The notes below the pieces were generated by a model. It was not told the origin of the DNA. It saw nothing but the letters and a program-made list of their open reading frames with translations, and ran no database searches. Shown in pieces: positions 50,184-59,446 of a stretch of DNA of 64,000 nucleotides (positions are counted from its first letter, which is position 1; each line of letters opens with the position of its first letter). This DNA comes from an uncultured Eubacteriales bacterium (GTDB lineage: Bacteria > Bacillota > Clostridia > Oscillospirales > CAG-272). The position numbers were made by a program, and so were the translations under genes. The stretch is taken from NCBI GenBank assembly GCA_900545935.1, contig URAP01000005.1, positions 1-64,000 on the forward strand. Reading direction: 5' to 3'.

Positions 50184-51670
50184 GCAGCGAAAATACCGAG
50201 AAAAAGCCGAGAGTCGGCGGCAAAGGTCCGGCACCGTCCGGGCGTTTACATTCGCATGACTCACGCAATCGCTCTGCACCGTCAAAGCGACCGGGTATTC
50301 GGAATGCGAGCAAAGACCCGGCATCGACCCTGCCGCCCGGAGGGAGCGGCTCGCACGCGCCGCGAAATGTTCGTGCGCTTGCGCATTCCTTCCTGCTCCG
50401 CTGTGAAACGGACGAGAGATATGTGAATATAGCACTTGACAGAACTCTTCGGGAATTACGGCTCGACAGCCGCGACCGCGATTTTTTTACCGCGCTTGTG
50501 TACGGTGTGACCGAGCGTCGGATAACCCTTGATTACTATATCTCGCTGCTCTCAAAAAAGCCGCTTGCGCGCCTTGACCCTACCGTGCTCACGGCACTGC
50601 GAATGGGTCTTTATCAAATAATTTACATGGACGGTGTTCCCGACAGCGCCGCCTGCAACGAGAGCGTTAAGCTCGTGAGGCGCGGTGCGTCGAGTGCCGC
50701 ACCGTTTGTAAATGCCGTACTGCGCTCGTTTATCCGCCGCCGCGATGAGCTGAGGCTGCCTGACCGCAGTGCCGACCCGTACGGCTGGCTCTCGGTCAGA
50801 TACTCGGTTCCCGCAGAGCTTGCGGCACTTTGGTGCGAGCAGTACGGTGAAGAGCAGGCAGAGCGCTGCCTGCGCGGAACGGACGAGCCTCCGACGCCGA
50901 CACTGCGTGCAAACCTTATTAGGATCGATCGAGATGCACTGCTGAAGCGGCTCGAGCAGGACGGAATCTCGGCGGAGCCGTCGCCGTATTCGCCGCACAG
51001 TGTACGTCTGACCGCTCCTTGCTCTCCTGCATCTATTCCGGCATTTCGAGAGGGCTTGTGCACGGTGCAGGACGATGCCTCAGGTATGGCTGTCGAGGCG
51101 CTCGCGCCGAAGCGCGGCGATACGGTTATAGATATGTGCTCCGCCCCCGGCGGCAAGAGCTTTGCCGCTGCCGCGCTCATGCACGGTGAGGGCAGGATCA
51201 TGTCATATGACCTATACGAGTCGAAGCTGAGCCTGATACGCGAGGGTGCAGAGCGGCTCGGCATAGAGATAATCACCGCCGCAGCACGCGATTCGTCGCA
51301 GCCCGATCCCGACTGTATCGGCGCGGCGGACTGCGTTATCTGTGATGTGCCGTGCTCGGGCTTCGGAGTGCTTGCAAAAAAGCCGGATATGCGTGCTCGC
51401 GTCGGCGAGCGCATTGCCGACAGCGAGCTCCCGCAGCTGCAGTCGCGTATTCTTGCGGCGGCATCGCTCTATCCGAGGGTCGGCGGCAGATTGCTGTATT
51501 CGACCTGCACGCTTAATAGGCACGAGAACGAGGAGCAGGTAGAGGCGTTTTTGGCGCAGAACAGCGGCTACTCCTGCGAGCAGATGCATACGGTCTTTCC
51601 CGATCCCGATCTGCCCGCTTACCTCCGCACGGACGGATTCTTTTACGCCGTTCTTATACGAAATACATGA
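50180..51670 (+). CDS. rsmB: 16S rRNA m5C967 methyltransferase RsmB
   Basis: A 496-aa methyltransferase. The NusB-like domain starts NVRALAHSFLLRCETDERYV near residue 63; the first 62 residues are a Ser/Gly/Pro/Arg-rich, disordered extension, unusual for RsmB. The catalytic domain has DMCSAPGGKSFAAAALM, CDVPCSGFGVLAKKPDMR and YSTCTLNRHENEEQVEAFL. The two cysteines (PC and TC) are present. Last gene of the operon that starts with yicC. Confidence 0.96.
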   Translation: MSSENTEKKPRVGGKGPAPSGRLHSHDSRNRSAPSKRPGIRNASKDPASTLPPGGSGSHAPRNVRALAHSFLLRCETDERYVNIALDRTLRELRLDSRDRDFFTALVYGVTERRITLDYYISLLSKKPLARLDPTVLTALRMGLYQIIYMDGVPDSAACNESVKLVRRGASSAAPFVNAVLRSFIRRRDELRLPDRSADPYGWLSVRYSVPAELAALWCEQYGEEQAERCLRGTDEPPTPTLRANLIRIDRDALLKRLEQDGISAEPSPYSPHSVRLTAPCSPASIPAFREGLCTVQDDASGMAVEALAPKRGDTVIDMCSAPGGKSFAAAALMHGEGRIMSYDLYESKLSLIREGAERLGIEIITAAARDSSQPDPDCIGAADCVICDVPCSGFGVLAKKPDMRARVGERIADSELPQLQSRILAAASLYPRVGGRLLYSTCTLNRHENEEQVEAFLAQNSGYSCEQMHTVFPDPDLPAYLRTDGFFYAVLIRNT

Positions 51671-51907
51671 TCGTCACGGATTATTCCCGTGAAATAAACA
51701 AGATATAGGGGGGCACAATTTTTTTGTCCGCTCCGTATTGACTTCGTCGGCAGAGGCTCGGCGCATGCCGCCTTGACAGCTTATGCAAAGCGCATACTGT
51801 GCAAACGGTGAGTCTGCGTTCGGCTTTCAGCCTCCCCGCTCGCAGAATACTATGAATGCTCACGACTAAGGTCGGAGACAGATATACAGCCGAAAGGATT
51901 AATTATC

Positions 51908-53341
51908 ATGGAAAAAACAGAAAGCAAGAGAATTCTCTGCGGTTGGGGCAAGCGTAATATCACCCCGCCCGCGCCCGTACCGCTTCAGGGACAGTTCCAT
52001 ATGCGTATACCGACTCACACGAACGATCCGCTCTACGCGACCGCGTTCGCTGTCTGCAATGAGGGCGGTGAGCCGATAGTGTGGTGCTCCGTCGACCTTG
52101 TCGAGATACTCTCCGGAGTCGTCGACGATATTGCCGCGCTTATCTGCGAGGCGTTTCCGGGCTTTTCGCGTGACCGCCTTATTATCAGCACCATTCATAC
52201 GCATACCGGACCCGGTATCTATAATAATGCAATGAACGAGATATGGGGCGAGGCATTTGATATTATCGAGCTGCCGGAGGGCGTTATGTCTCCGGACGAG
52301 TATCGCGTCAAGTATTTTGTTCCGCTTGTCGCTTCCGCCTGTGTCGATGCTATCAACACGCTTGCGCCTGCCGGCTTATCTCCCGAGCTCGGTCATGCCG
52401 TCGTAGGGCATCCTCGCCGCGTTACATACCGCAACGGTGTTTCCGCAATGTACGGCGGGACCGACGACTACAATTTTGACACGCTCGAGGGCTGCAACGA
52501 TAACGGTGTTGAAATGCTGTATGTCTTTGATGAAAAGGACGATATCAGCGGCATTATAATGAGCTTCCACTGCCCCGCGCAGGTGCTCGAGATGCAGGAG
52601 TACTATTCGGCGGATTTTGTCGGATATTTCAGAATGCAGCTTGAGGCGATGATCGGCAGAGATATATTCGTGCTTCCGCTAATCGGCTTTGCCGGCAATA
52701 TCGCGCCGCGCGATCTTGTTCGCCGCAACCGCGGAGAGCCGGATATGCACGAGATACCCGGCGCTAACGAGCTCGGCAGACGGCTGCTTATGTGCTTTGC
52801 TGAGCATTACGACCATGCGCGTGAGAGCATCGTTCATGAGGCGGTGGTGCGTCACTCTACCGATGTTCTTCAGCTTCCGCTGCGCACCGTCTCCGGTGAA
52901 GAATACCGCGAGGCACAGAAGAAATTTGATGAAATACTCAAACGTGCAGGAGGTACGATAGAGGCTTTGCGCGCGTCCGATGCGGGCACGAGAATGGACT
53001 CGAGCTGGCATGCCGGCGTTATCAACCGCTATAAGCGCCAGCAGAAGTGCACTATATATGATACACGCGTTCATGCGCTGCGTATCGGTGAATGCGCATT
53101 TATTACAAATCCCTTTGAGCTGTACATTGAGTACGGTCTGCGCATGCGTGCACGCGCAAAGGCGGAGTACACCTTTACCGCCGAGCTGACAGACGGCTGC
53201 GGAGCATATCTGCCCACTCCTATCGCAGAGGCCTCCGGCAGCTACTCGACTCAGGTCTCGAACTGCTTCGTTACGAGTGCCGGCGGCGAGATTCTCACAG
53301 AGGTCTCCATTCGCATGATAAACGATCTCTTTAACGACTGA
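51908..53341 (+). CDS. Neutral ceramidase-like protein
   Basis: A 477-aa protein. GWGKRNITPPAPVPLQGQFH at the start and HTHTGPGIYN with CSVDLVEI match the neutral/alkaline ceramidase fold, which has a zinc centre in an amidase domain. No signal peptide is visible, so it is probably cytoplasmic; the substrate is unknown. GFAGNIAPRD is conserved later. CCGAAAGGATTAATTATC precedes the ATG; TTGACA at 51773-51778 with TACTGT at 51795 is a weak promoter. Confidence 0.8.
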   Translation: MEKTESKRILCGWGKRNITPPAPVPLQGQFHMRIPTHTNDPLYATAFAVCNEGGEPIVWCSVDLVEILSGVVDDIAALICEAFPGFSRDRLIISTIHTHTGPGIYNNAMNEIWGEAFDIIELPEGVMSPDEYRVKYFVPLVASACVDAINTLAPAGLSPELGHAVVGHPRRVTYRNGVSAMYGGTDDYNFDTLEGCNDNGVEMLYVFDEKDDISGIIMSFHCPAQVLEMQEYYSADFVGYFRMQLEAMIGRDIFVLPLIGFAGNIAPRDLVRRNRGEPDMHEIPGANELGRRLLMCFAEHYDHARESIVHEAVVRHSTDVLQLPLRTVSGEEYREAQKKFDEILKRAGGTIEALRASDAGTRMDSSWHAGVINRYKRQQKCTIYDTRVHALRIGECAFITNPFELYIEYGLRMRARAKAEYTFTAELTDGCGAYLPTPIAEASGSYSTQVSNCFVTSAGGEILTEVSIRMINDLFND

Positions 53342-53359
53342 TACTGTAAATAGAAAAGC

Positions 53360-53394
53360 CGCCGCGGGATATATTGGATATCCTGCGGCGTTTT
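53360..53394 (+). terminator. Terminator after the ceramidase-like gene
   Basis: CGCCGCGGGATAT pairs with ATATCCTGCGGCG, with one mismatch, followed by TTTT. Confidence 0.85.
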
Positions 53395-53498
53395 CTGCTT
53401 TGCTGTATTTTATTACCCTTTTTAATTTTTTAAATTTTGCTTTTTGTCGGCTCATTCTGCGCAACGCCATGCTTATTATTGTTTCAATGCGCTGCTGA

Positions 53499-53579
53499 TC
53501 ATCTGTATTTCCTCTTGCAGCTCCGTTTGCTCTCAGCCAAGGCATAGACGTGCTTTAAGACATCGCGAGCAGTGCTCAT
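53499..53579 (-). CDS. Possible small protein or gene remnant with a strong ribosome-binding site
   Basis: The minus-strand ATG 53579 lies behind CGGAGGATAAAAAT, a very good site. It opens MSTARDVLKHVYALAESKRS and stops after 26 residues. The next frame continues as TELQEEIQMISSALKQ, which looks like a coiled coil, so the original gene may have been longer and suffered a shift. No family was recognised. Confidence 0.3.
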   Translation of the reverse strand: MSTARDVLKHVYALAESKRSCKRKYR

Positions 53580-53658
53580 ATTTTTATCCTCCGCCGCATA
53601 TTAGTTGATTGGAAGCCGAACAGCGGCATGAAAAAGTATACGGAGGTCGAAGAAATAT

Positions 53659-54633
53659 ATGACAGTCAACAGATATCTGCCGGAGGGGAGCCTTTACGGC
53701 ACTGCCGAAAACCGCGAGGCACTTGCATCTCAGGCGATGCTTGAGCGCGCGGCGGCGAGCGGAAAAATACTCGAGGGAATGGCGGTGCTATGTGACGGAG
53801 AAATGGCGCTTACCGTCGATCTCGGCTGCATGCGCGGAATAATTCCGCGCGGCGAGGCGGTCTATCAGCCGGGCGGAGGCGAGGCGAGAGATATTGCGGT
53901 AATAACGCGCGTGGGAAAGCCGGTTTGTTTTCGTGTTATCTCGATAGAGCGCAACAGTGCAGGGGAAAGCTATGCCGTTTTGTCGCGGCGCGCCGCTCAG
54001 GCGGAATGCGTTCGCTGCTATCTCTCTTCACTCATCGAGGGTGATATAATTCCCGCGACCGTAACGCATCTCGAGCATTTCGGAGCTTTTGTAGATGTGG
54101 GCTGCGGTATAGTTTCGCTGCTCTCGATCGACTGTATTTCCGTCTCGCGGATATCTCATCCCGCCGATCGCTTTTATACCGGTATGAATCTGAGGACTGT
54201 CGTTCGCAGTATCGAGAGGGACGCTGATGGGTTTGTTACGCGGATGTATGTCTCGCACAAGGAGCTGCTCGGAACGTGGGCGGAGAATGCCGCGCGTTTT
54301 TCTGCCGGACAGACGGTCAGCGGGACGGTGCGCAGTATAGAGGACTACGGAATATTCGTCGAGCTTACACCGAACCTTGCCGGTCTGTGCGAGTACCGAC
54401 CGGGTACGTCGGTAGGCGACACGGCGGCTGTTTACATAAAGAGCATTATCCCCGAGCGAATGAAGGTCAAGCTCGTGCTTATAGACAGTATGGGGATAAC
54501 AGTACCCGATAAACGAATAAGCTACTTCATTCCCGATTCGGTCGCTCACATAGATTCATGGGTCTATTCTCCGCCGGAGAGCGGAAAGCTGATAGAGACC
54601 CGCTTTGATACACCCGCACAGATGAGCGTGTAG
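53659..54633 (+). CDS. S1 RNA-binding domain protein
   Basis: A 324-aa protein with three S1-like segments: GMAVLCDGEMALTVDLGCMR, EGDIIPATVTHLEHFGAFVD and GQTVSGTVRSIEDYGIFVEL. It resembles the S1-like protein YpfD-type in Firmicutes but is smaller than a full S1. GGAGGTCGAAGAAATAT precedes the ATG. Likely RNA binding or translation-linked; a specific role is unknown. Confidence 0.85.
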   Translation: MTVNRYLPEGSLYGTAENREALASQAMLERAAASGKILEGMAVLCDGEMALTVDLGCMRGIIPRGEAVYQPGGGEARDIAVITRVGKPVCFRVISIERNSAGESYAVLSRRAAQAECVRCYLSSLIEGDIIPATVTHLEHFGAFVDVGCGIVSLLSIDCISVSRISHPADRFYTGMNLRTVVRSIERDADGFVTRMYVSHKELLGTWAENAARFSAGQTVSGTVRSIEDYGIFVELTPNLAGLCEYRPGTSVGDTAAVYIKSIIPERMKVKLVLIDSMGITVPDKRISYFIPDSVAHIDSWVYSPPESGKLIETRFDTPAQMSV

Positions 54634-54692
54634 CTGTACCATAGTTACATTCTGTGGTATGAGGCCGCTGTATTGCTCTTTATTAAAATAAT

Positions 54693-54728
54693 AGGTCTGT
54701 CGGAAAACACTTGTTTTCCGACAGACCT
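54693..54728. terminator. Perfect hairpin between convergent genes
   Basis: AGGTCTGTCGGAAAACA pairs perfectly with TGTTTTCCGACAGACCT around CT. The minus side is followed by TATTATTTT, so termination is more likely for the leftward gene. Confidence 0.8.
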
Positions 54729-54873
54729 GCTATATATCCTATAATGGATCTGTCTCAGACAGCTTTGGCTTGACCGAGATATTTCGGCTGCGCTTTTGAT
54801 CATTTCCCGATAAGAGGGATAGATAAAATCGTTCGGAGCGTTCGATTTCGTTCCGGATGATTTTAATATCCGC

Positions 54874-55992
54874 TCAGCAATAATATTTATCGACCGTGCG
54901 GCACATAAGGTCGTATCTCTTCATCATATCCTGACACAGACGTATCTGACAACGGGCGCGCTCAAGGTTATGATGCGGGTGCTCTGGCTTAAAGTAGGTA
55001 TCACCGCTGAGATAGTCGGTAAGGAAGCGAGCGCCGAGCTCGAATGCGAGTGTAGGCGCGCCGAGTGCGAGGTTCTTCTCCTCTTCATCGGTCATGACTT
55101 CCTTGCATGCGCCGACAAAGCCGCGCGTGAATGCCTCGAAATATTTCAGGTTAAGGCCGACCTTGCGCAGATCCGGCTCATCCTCGGGTGCAAAGTTAGC
55201 TGCACAGCGTATAGCATCGCCGTAGTCGTATGCGGCGAGACCGGGCATGATGGTATCGAGGTCGATTATCATAACGGGGTCGAATGTGTCGCGATCGAAG
55301 AGGATGTTATTGCACTTTGTGTCGTTGTGAGTTATACGGACGGGGATAATACCGTCATCGCGCAGGCGCTGAAGCGTTGAGAAGTGCTCGCGGTTATCCT
55401 CGAAGAAGATAATGTCCTTTTCGCATTCCGCCGCTCTGCCCTCGGTATCTGCCGCTGCAGCGTCGAGCAGGGCCTGAATACGCTTCGGCGTGTTGTGAAA
55501 ATCGGGAATGGTCTCAACTATATTGTCCATCGGAATTCCCGCCAGCTGGAGCTGAAATTCACCGAATGCCTGCCCGGTTTTCTCCATTACTCGTTCATCC
55601 TCTATCATGTCGAAAACGATCGAATGCTCGACAAATTCGCTCACGCGCCAAAAGCCGCCGCTCGGCGAGGTGACGAAATTTGTACCGATACGCGTCTTGA
55701 GGAATGTAAGCACATGGCATGCGCTGTCGCTCTGATGCGATTCGAGCCACTCACGTATTACCGCGAGATTCTGCATGATGAGCGCAGGCTCGGAGAATAC
55801 GGAGGAGTTGACGCGCTGATAGATATAAGAATGTGACTTTCCGTCCGCGCCGAGAACGGTTACATTGTATGTGTCGTTTATGTGTCCGTTGATTATTTTT
55901 GAGCAGCGGAGCACCTTGGGTCCGAGACCGTAGAGCTTAGTCAGCCGCTCTATCGTGCGTCGCTCGTCAAATGTTCTTGAAAAAGTAGCCAT
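54874..55992 (-). CDS. Phosphotransferase family protein, NahK-like sugar kinase
   Basis: A 372-aa APH/choline-kinase-fold protein. KIINGHINDTYNVTV at the start resembles N-acetylhexosamine 1-kinase; the catalytic ITHNDTKCNNILFDRDT (Brenner motif HND..N) and IDLDTIMPGLAAYDYGDAIR are complete. NahK works in mucin or milk-sugar use (lacto-N-biose pathway), but no other lnp gene is nearby, so the substrate is inferred. No signal peptide. Confidence 0.8.
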   Translation of the reverse strand: MATFSRTFDERRTIERLTKLYGLGPKVLRCSKIINGHINDTYNVTVLGADGKSHSYIYQRVNSSVFSEPALIMQNLAVIREWLESHQSDSACHVLTFLKTRIGTNFVTSPSGGFWRVSEFVEHSIVFDMIEDERVMEKTGQAFGEFQLQLAGIPMDNIVETIPDFHNTPKRIQALLDAAAADTEGRAAECEKDIIFFEDNREHFSTLQRLRDDGIIPVRITHNDTKCNNILFDRDTFDPVMIIDLDTIMPGLAAYDYGDAIRCAANFAPEDEPDLRKVGLNLKYFEAFTRGFVGACKEVMTDEEEKNLALGAPTLAFELGARFLTDYLSGDTYFKPEHPHHNLERARCQIRLCQDMMKRYDLMCRTVDKYYC

Positions 55993-56105
55993 TTGATTTT
56001 TCCTTTCGGTTTTCCTTTAGGTAAGCTGAATGCGGCACCGCATGTCGCCCACCCTTCGGTCGTTGCTTTCGTACCGACGGTGCGGGGACACGCGGTGATA
56101 TTATT

Positions 56106-57917
56106 TTATTCTCCCGTCTCGTCCTCTGTGTCTACGACGGCAATTCCGAGCTCCTCGAGCGCCTTGGGGTCGCCGAGGGTCGGGCACTTGGTCATAAGCT
56201 CGGAGGCGTTCTGGACCTTCGGGAACGCGATAACGTCGCGGATATCCTCGATGCCGAGCATGAGTGCTACAAGGCGGTCGAGACCGAATGCCATTCCGGC
56301 ATGCGGCGGAGCACCGTACTTGTAAGCGTCAAGCAGGAATCCGAATTTGGACTGTGCCTCCTCGTCGCTCATACCGAGCGTGCGGAATATCAGCTTCTGA
56401 ACATCGGGGCGGTGGATACGGACGGAGCCGCCGCCTGCCTCGGTGCCGTTTATCACTATATCATATGCAATGGAGCGGACCTTGTCGAGATCCTTGCCCT
56501 CGCGCAGCAACTCGAGGTCGTCCTCGTTCGGCATGGTAAAGGGATGGTGCTTTGCATAGTATCTGCCGTCCTCCTCGCTGTATTCGAGCAGCGGGAAGTC
56601 GGTGACCCACAGCAGCTTGTAGTCGCCGGGCTTGATGAGGTCGAGTCGGCGGGCGCACTCGCAGCGGAGCGCCCCGAGCGAGTCAAATACAACACTATTC
56701 TTATCAGCAACGATGAGCAGCAGGTCGCCGTCCTCGAGACCGAGACGGTCGTTTATTGCCGCATTTTCCTCGGCGGTGAGGAATTTTGCATAGGAGGACG
56801 AGATATCCTCGCCGTTCTTTTTCAGCCATGCAACGCCCTTTGCTCGGTAGGTCTTTGCATATTCGGTGAGCGAATCAATCTCCTTGCGGGAGAAGCGTGC
56901 GCCGCCCTTGACATTTATGCCGCGAACGGAGCCGCCAGCTTCAACGGCACCGGCAAACACCTTAAAGCCGCAGCCTGCGGCAAGGTCGGAGAGGTCACAC
57001 AGCTCCATTCCGAAGCGCATATCCGGCTTGTCCGAGCCGAAGCGGTTCATAGCTTCGTCGTAGGTCAGACGGAGCAGGGGAGTAGAAAGCTCGCGACCGA
57101 GAAATTCGCGGAAGAGATATGCGAGGAAGCCCTCGGTCACCTCGATAACATCGTCCTGACGGCAGAACGACATCTCGACATCTATCTGTGTAAACTCGGG
57201 CTGACGGTCTGCGCGCAGATCCTCGTCGCGGAAGCAGCGGGCTATCTGCATATAACGATCAAAGCCGGAGAGCATCAGCAGCTGTTTGTAGAGCTGCGGA
57301 GACTGCGGCAGGGCATAGAAGTGACCGTGATGAACGCGGCTCGGCACGAGGTAGTCGCGTGCTCCCTCGGGTGTCGGAGCGATGAGGTCGGGGGTCTCGA
57401 TCTCGATAAAGCCGTTGTCGTAGTAATAGTCTCGTGCGAGCTTTGCTATCTTGCCGCGCGCGATGATGCGTGCGTTGAGGTCGGGACGGCGCATGTCGAG
57501 ATAACGATATTTAAGGCGTACCTCGGGGCGAACGTCGCTGTTTTCAACTATTTCAAATGGCGGGGTCTGCGCCTCTGAGAGCAGCTTCAGCTCATCTACG
57601 AATATCTCTATCTCGCCTGTCGGAATATTGTGATTGACCGCACCCTCGCCGCGCGGACGAACCGTTCCCCACGCAACGACAACATACTCGCTGCGGAGCG
57701 CGAATGCCATATCGAAGATGCTGCGCTCGGTCTTGTCGTCAAAGGCGAGCTGAACGATACCGGTGCGGTCGCGCAGGTCGATGAATATCAGACTGCCGAG
57801 GTCTCTCTGACGCTGAACCCAGCCCATGGCGCAGACGCGCTTGCCGATGTCGGCGGAGGTAAACTCTCCGCAGTATTTTGTCCTTTTGTCCTTTTCGGAC
57901 AGAAATTCTCTTTCCAT
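56106..57917 (-). CDS. aspS: Aspartate--tRNA ligase
   Basis: A 603-aa class II synthetase of bacterial type. The anticodon domain has GWVQRQRDLGSLIFIDLRDR; motif 1 to 3 include ETPDLIAPTPEGARDYLVPS, FRDEDLRADRQPEFTQIDVE and GMAFGLDRLVALM. The GAD insertion domain (residues about 300-420) is present. It follows hisS in the same direction, a common Firmicutes pair. No T-box was seen in the 124-nt gap. Confidence 0.97.
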   Translation of the reverse strand: MEREFLSEKDKRTKYCGEFTSADIGKRVCAMGWVQRQRDLGSLIFIDLRDRTGIVQLAFDDKTERSIFDMAFALRSEYVVVAWGTVRPRGEGAVNHNIPTGEIEIFVDELKLLSEAQTPPFEIVENSDVRPEVRLKYRYLDMRRPDLNARIIARGKIAKLARDYYYDNGFIEIETPDLIAPTPEGARDYLVPSRVHHGHFYALPQSPQLYKQLLMLSGFDRYMQIARCFRDEDLRADRQPEFTQIDVEMSFCRQDDVIEVTEGFLAYLFREFLGRELSTPLLRLTYDEAMNRFGSDKPDMRFGMELCDLSDLAAGCGFKVFAGAVEAGGSVRGINVKGGARFSRKEIDSLTEYAKTYRAKGVAWLKKNGEDISSSYAKFLTAEENAAINDRLGLEDGDLLLIVADKNSVVFDSLGALRCECARRLDLIKPGDYKLLWVTDFPLLEYSEEDGRYYAKHHPFTMPNEDDLELLREGKDLDKVRSIAYDIVINGTEAGGGSVRIHRPDVQKLIFRTLGMSDEEAQSKFGFLLDAYKYGAPPHAGMAFGLDRLVALMLGIEDIRDVIAFPKVQNASELMTKCPTLGDPKALEELGIAVVDTEDETGE

Positions 57918-58041
57918 GCTGTTGTATATTATCCTTTCGGGCGGCAGCTGTGCAGATACCGCGCGCCGCCGCTGTTATTACTTTATTGAGAATGGATAGC
58001 GCAGCATTATATTGCCGCACCGACGGTGCTCTGCGCCGTGA

Positions 58042-59289
58042 TCAGATGAGATAATCGGCTACGCGGTCGATCTCGATCTCGGTCTGCTCGCTCTGTTCCA
58101 TATTGCGGAGGAATGCTCTGCCGGTCTCGAGTTCGCTGTCGCCTATCATCAGTGTGTAACGAAAGCCCGATTTTCCCGCATACTTCATCTGCGCCTTGAG
58201 CGAGCGTCCGACTATGTCGGATTCGGCGCGGACACCCTGCTCGCGCAGCTGCTGTGCGAGAACTGCGGCGCGGCGCATTGCGGGCGCACCGAGTGCCGCG
58301 ATATAGAGCGTAGGCTTAGGCTGCTCGGGATAAGACGCACCGGTCTGCTCCATGGCGAGAATGAGGCGGTTGATGCCCATTGCAAAGCCGATGCCGGAGA
58401 GCGAGGGACCGCCGACCGACTCGATAAGCCCGTCATAGCGTCCGCCGCCGCCGAGCGCGTTCTGCGCGCCGATACCGGTGAACTGATACTCAAATACCGT
58501 TCTCGAATAGTAGTCGAGGCCGCGTACGATCTTCGGATCCGAGACATACTCGATACCCATACCGTCGAGCGTTGCAAGCAGCTCGTTGTAGTGCTGCGCG
58601 CAGTCATCGCATAGGTAATCGGTGGTCTTAGGCGCGTCCTTTGCTATCTCGGAGCATATCTCGGACTTGCAGTCGAGCAGACGGAGCGGGTTGCGCTCGA
58701 GCCTTGTCTTGCAGCTGTCGCAGAGCTTGTCGCGGTGAGCCGAGAAATACTCTACGAGCGCTCGCTGATAGTCTGCGCGGCACTTCTTGCAGCCGATGCT
58801 GTTGAGTCGGAGAATAAACGGCAGACCGAGGCGGCGGAGAAATGCCGCACCGAGTGCGATTATCTGCGCGTCCGCGGCTGCGGAGGTCGCTCCGAACAGC
58901 TCTACTCCGAACTGATAAAACTCGCGGTATCTGCCCGCCTGCGGCTTCTCGTGGCGGAAGCAGTTGATTATGTAGTAGAGCCGCAGCGGCATTGTGCCGC
59001 CGTAGAGACCGTTTTCGATGACCGAGCGCGCAACCGATGCAGTGCCCTCGGGACGAAGCGATATGCTGCGCCCCTCCTCTCGGTCGTCAAAGGTGTACAT
59101 CTCCTTCTGAACAACGTCGGTGGTGTCGCCTACGCCGCGCTGAAACAGCTCGGTATACTCGATGGTAGGAAAGCGTATCTCGCCGAAGCCGTAAAGAGCA
59201 GCCGTCTCGCGCGCGACCGACTCAATGTACTGCCATTTTTCGGTGTGACCGGGAAGAATGTCATTCGTACCGTATGGTTTCTGTATCAT
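58042..59289 (-). CDS. hisS: Histidine--tRNA ligase
   Basis: A 415-aa class II synthetase. MIQKPYGTNDILPGHTEKWQ, LRPEGTASVARSVIENGLYG, the histidine motif KIVRGLDYYSRTVFEYQFTG and GGGGRYDGLIESVGGPSLSG, GFAMGINRLILAM are standard. Two CxxC pairs (CKKCRADY, CDSCKTRLE) near 165-200 form the zinc insertion seen in many Firmicutes. Upstream of aspS. Confidence 0.97.
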   Translation of the reverse strand: MIQKPYGTNDILPGHTEKWQYIESVARETAALYGFGEIRFPTIEYTELFQRGVGDTTDVVQKEMYTFDDREEGRSISLRPEGTASVARSVIENGLYGGTMPLRLYYIINCFRHEKPQAGRYREFYQFGVELFGATSAAADAQIIALGAAFLRRLGLPFILRLNSIGCKKCRADYQRALVEYFSAHRDKLCDSCKTRLERNPLRLLDCKSEICSEIAKDAPKTTDYLCDDCAQHYNELLATLDGMGIEYVSDPKIVRGLDYYSRTVFEYQFTGIGAQNALGGGGRYDGLIESVGGPSLSGIGFAMGINRLILAMEQTGASYPEQPKPTLYIAALGAPAMRRAAVLAQQLREQGVRAESDIVGRSLKAQMKYAGKSGFRYTLMIGDSELETGRAFLRNMEQSEQTEIEIDRVADYLI

Positions 59290-59446
59290 TTTTGTATTGT
59301 CCTATTCCTTGTGTTTTCTTTGCGTCCTTGTCCGACCGATGCAGCGAACGCATCGGTACGGATATATGTCATATAAATAATATGATAGCATTGCATCGGC
59401 TGCTTGTCAAGGCTAAGTTTCGGCATTTTTTGCCTTTATGCCTGCT

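Noticed and set aside
56301..57578. A 425-codon open frame on the plus strand
   Set aside because: Antisense to aspS, which has all synthetase motifs; the frame has no domain and no ribosome-binding site.
57918..58041. T-box riboswitch before aspS or hisS
   Set aside because: The gaps upstream of aspS (124 nt) and hisS (157 nt) are short and lack the T-box AGGGTGG-type sequence.
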